Shown here: positions 5,322 through 6,855 of the stretch, piece by piece
How the letters are laid out: every line of letters begins with the position of its first letter
How positions within the stretch are numbered: the first letter of the stretch is position 1
Assembly: GCA_011051075.1 (NCBI GenBank)
Contig: DREN01000082.1
Location: 1-6,855, forward strand
Origin: Deltaproteobacteria bacterium
Lineage (GTDB): Bacteria > Desulfobacterota > DSM-4660 > Desulfatiglandales > Desulfatiglandaceae
Direction: 5' to 3'
Length of the DNA stretch: 6,855 nt
Made by a program: the position numbers and the translations under genes
The notes under the pieces: generated by a model
What the model saw: only the letters and a program-made list of their open reading frames with translations
The model's database searches: none
What the model was told of the DNA's origin: nothing

Positions 5322-6529
5322 GAGGCTGCTGCAGACGGCAGGAAACAGATACAGTGCCTTTATTCAGGAAAGAGAAAGCACCCCTTTGCGGTATTTATTC
5401 TGAAAAGGAGTTTCATGCCCTCATAGAACATGAGCGGCGGCGAGCAGATCGCACGGGTGTGCAGTTTTCAGTTGTGCTTTTTGATGTTTCTGACCAGCAG
5501 GAGGCTACAGATAACCTATGCCTGCTCCAGGAACTTGTAGTGAATTCAACACGCTCCACCGACGTCACAGGCTGGTTTGATAGCCATCACATGGGCGTGC
5601 TGCTGATCGATACTCCCAGGAATGGCGCCTGTGAGTTCGTCAATAAACTTCTTCAGCGGTTGCCTCCCGGTCAGCGGGCAGATCATCATATCCTTACTTA
5701 TCCCTCTAAAGATTCTAAGCATTTTTCCCCGGTAGATTCTATTGAACCCGGGACTAAGGATCCCCACAGGTTTCAACAGATCAACCTGTTTGAACCACAA
5801 ACCATTCAGGCCGTGGCTGAAGTCCCTCACTGCCATACTTTCTCCGCCGAAAATCCCTCGGAAATGCACAGGGGGGGATGCTTTCAAATGCATGTGTCCG
5901 GCCTTGACCCTCATCTGGGAACCCGTATCCCTGTCTGGAAACGTGCCTTTGACCTCGCATCAGCCATACTCGCGCTCATTGTACTCTCACCCCTCCTACT
6001 TTGCACCGCTCTCATGATCAAGTCTCTATCACCCGGGCCTGTTTTGTTCAGACAGGAGAGGATCGGTTATTTGGGTAGACCGTTCAAGCTCCTTAAATTT
6101 CGTACCATGAAGGTCAATACGGACACTTCCGCCCATGAGGATTATGTCCGTGGTCTTATAAGGGGTGAATCGGTCATGAAAAAACTGGACCATGATTCCG
6201 AGCTTGTCCCATTTGGGAAGTTTCTCCGAAACTCGGGGATTGACGAGCTGCCTCAACTGTTTCATGTGCTTACCGGTACCATGTCCCTGGTAGGTCCTCG
6301 TCCCTGCCTTCCGGTGGAGTTTGAGGAGTATCTCCACTGGCATAGGAGACGATTCTACACCTTGCCCGGTATCACCGGCCTCTGGCAGGTTAACGGGAAA
6401 AACGAGGTTACTTTTGAGGAAATGATTCGTCAAGATATAAGATACGAACAGAAAAGATCTTTCAAGGTGGATCTTCAAATAACATGGAGGACCTTGCCCG
6501 CCCTTATGAAGCTCATGCGTGATGGTTGA
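5297..6529 (+). CDS. Initiating monotopic phosphoglycosyl transferase with N-terminal degenerate GGDEF-like domain
   Basis: Transfers a sugar-1-phosphate from a UDP-sugar to undecaprenyl phosphate at the inner membrane, the priming step of polymer synthesis. The C-terminal half (about 211-410) is a bacterial sugar transferase: VWKRAFDLASA, a re-entrant membrane helix with the Ser231-Pro232 break, PGPVLFRQERIG, FKLLKFRTM, the Asp316-Glu317 pair in GIDELPQ matching the PglC catalytic dyad, MSLVGPRP and LPGITGLWQVNG. The N-terminal part (about 31-120) reads like a GGDEF fold: IEHERRRADRTG, FSVVLFDV, then STDVTGWFDSHHMGVLLIDT where RxGGDEF would stand. GGDEF itself is absent, so cyclase activity is not expected. 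A poorly conserved His/Cys-containing linker (about 121-210) joins them, replacing the four N-terminal helices of WbaP-type enzymes. Start: ATG 5297 overlaps the previous gene by 25 bp and lacks a ribosome site; GTG 5354 has AGGAA (5340-5344) upstream and would give 391 aa. The paralogue downstream has a similar-length N-terminus to the longer form, so I kept 5297. Sugar specificity is unknown. Confidence 0.85.
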   Translation: MAFLGQPIGGCCRRQETDTVPLFRKEKAPLCGIYSEKEFHALIEHERRRADRTGVQFSVVLFDVSDQQEATDNLCLLQELVVNSTRSTDVTGWFDSHHMGVLLIDTPRNGACEFVNKLLQRLPPGQRADHHILTYPSKDSKHFSPVDSIEPGTKDPHRFQQINLFEPQTIQAVAEVPHCHTFSAENPSEMHRGGCFQMHVSGLDPHLGTRIPVWKRAFDLASAILALIVLSPLLLCTALMIKSLSPGPVLFRQERIGYLGRPFKLLKFRTMKVNTDTSAHEDYVRGLIRGESVMKKLDHDSELVPFGKFLRNSGIDELPQLFHVLTGTMSLVGPRPCLPVEFEEYLHWHRRRFYTLPGITGLWQVNGKNEVTFEEMIRQDIRYEQKRSFKVDLQITWRTLPALMKLMRDG

Positions 6530-6632
6530 ACAGGTGGGCAAGGTATCCTGATGGTTGCCGGAGGTCCGTCGTAACAATGCAAATGATTTCTCTGTACTTT
6601 GGGTGATTGTCCTCAATCGCGCGGAGGAAAAA

Positions 6633-6855
6633 ATGGTAAACAGCCGACCGGGGTTCCGGGACCGAGTCAAACGGAAGAGTGCTTTGTGGAAGAAAGATTC
6701 AAGAAGGGCGCCCCTTTGCGGGGTCCATTCAATCGGACAGTTTCGTGTTCTCATCGAGCATGAACGACGACGTTCAGACCGCACCGGCGATAGGTTCTCA
6801 GTGGTCGTCTTCTCCGTTGAAAATCCCGATGAGGACTTGCGCAGTCTATGTCTCC
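6633..6855 (+). CDS. 5' part of a paralogous gene with the same GGDEF-like N-terminal domain (runs off the window)
   Basis: ATG 6633 follows GGAGG (6623-6627) by five bases, the best Shine-Dalgarno among the last genes, and opens 74 codons without a stop up to the window edge. The start MVNSRPGFRDRVKRK is basic. Residues 26-62 (APLCGVHS, LIEHERRRSDRTG, FSVVVFSV) align without gaps to residues 28-64 of the preceding transferase with 25 of 37 identical, including LIEHERRR, DRTG and FSVV. It is therefore a paralogue of at least the degenerate GGDEF-like domain. Whether it continues into a second sugar transferase or is a stand-alone domain cannot be seen here. The 103-bp gap before it (6530-6632) holds no convincing terminator, so it may belong to the same operon; only a weak GGCAA/TTGCC inverted repeat (6537-6559) is present. 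Confidence 0.8.
   Translation, partial: MVNSRPGFRDRVKRKSALWKKDSRRAPLCGVHSIGQFRVLIEHERRRSDRTGDRFSVVVFSVENPDEDLRSLCL

Noticed and set aside
6537..6559. Possible terminator after the transferase
   Set aside because: GGCAA/TTGCC gives only a five-pair stem with a large loop and no T-run follows, so it is not a convincing intrinsic terminator.
6029..6784. Long minus-strand open frame (251 codons) opposite the transferase and the last gene
   Set aside because: It is antisense to two well-supported coding regions, spans the gap between them, has no ribosome site I trust, and its translation shows no recognisable motif; it is a coding shadow.
1..6855. Exosortase/PEP-CTERM locus
   Set aside because: The ATPase, co-polymerase and CpsD-like genes resemble those of exosortase-linked EPS loci, but no exosortase or PEP-CTERM protein lies in the window, so the link cannot be claimed.

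Overview
The window is a stretch of a cell-envelope polysaccharide (exopolysaccharide/capsule-type) assembly locus, read entirely on the + strand. The protein families (ExeA-type ATPase with a start of the MYxxFYGL..PF..TPDP type, separate Wzz/GumC-type co-polymerase and CpsD-like protein, small single-SLBB export lipoprotein, monotopic sugar-phosphate transferase) and the balanced base composition point to a Gram-negative, most likely a Desulfobacterota ('deltaproteobacterial') or related organism. That assignment is inference from gene style, not from a marker gene. The lipobox protein and the OPX family imply an outer membrane.

Layout: positions 1-201 hold no supportable gene, only a 16-bp-period two-copy repeat. 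Positions 202-2043 encode a membrane-anchored AAA+ ATPase of the ExeA/GspA type, unusual in carrying a LysM-like plus SPOR peptidoglycan-binding C-terminus. A 246-bp gap (2044-2289) then holds a strong sigma70-type promoter and a leader of about 139 nt with a candidate 17-codon upstream ORF and a stem that could mask the next Shine-Dalgarno. Four closely packed genes follow as a probable operon: a Wzz/GumC-type chain-length co-polymerase without a kinase domain (2290-3780), a CpsD-like cytoplasmic partner that has lost the key residue of each of three nucleotide-binding/catalytic motifs (3821-4534), an OPX outer-membrane export lipoprotein (4545-5321), and an initiating phosphoglycosyl transferase whose N-terminus is a degenerate GGDEF-like domain (5297-6529). 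After a 103-bp gap a sixth gene starts (6633) and runs off the end. Its visible N-terminus matches the GGDEF-like N-terminus of the preceding transferase at 25 of 37 aligned residues, so the locus holds a tandem paralogue pair for this domain.

Working model (inference): the transferase primes synthesis by loading a sugar-phosphate onto undecaprenyl phosphate. The co-polymerase and OPX lipoprotein control chain length and form the export route. The CpsD-like protein would act as a scaffold or pseudokinase instead of an active BY-kinase. The ExeA-like protein could tie the machinery to peptidoglycan or the division site. The most unusual points are the pseudokinase, the degenerate cyclase-fold domain fused to a sugar transferase and repeated in the next gene, and the structured leader before the co-polymerase gene. 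No RNA gene, CRISPR array, insertion sequence or convincing terminator was seen.
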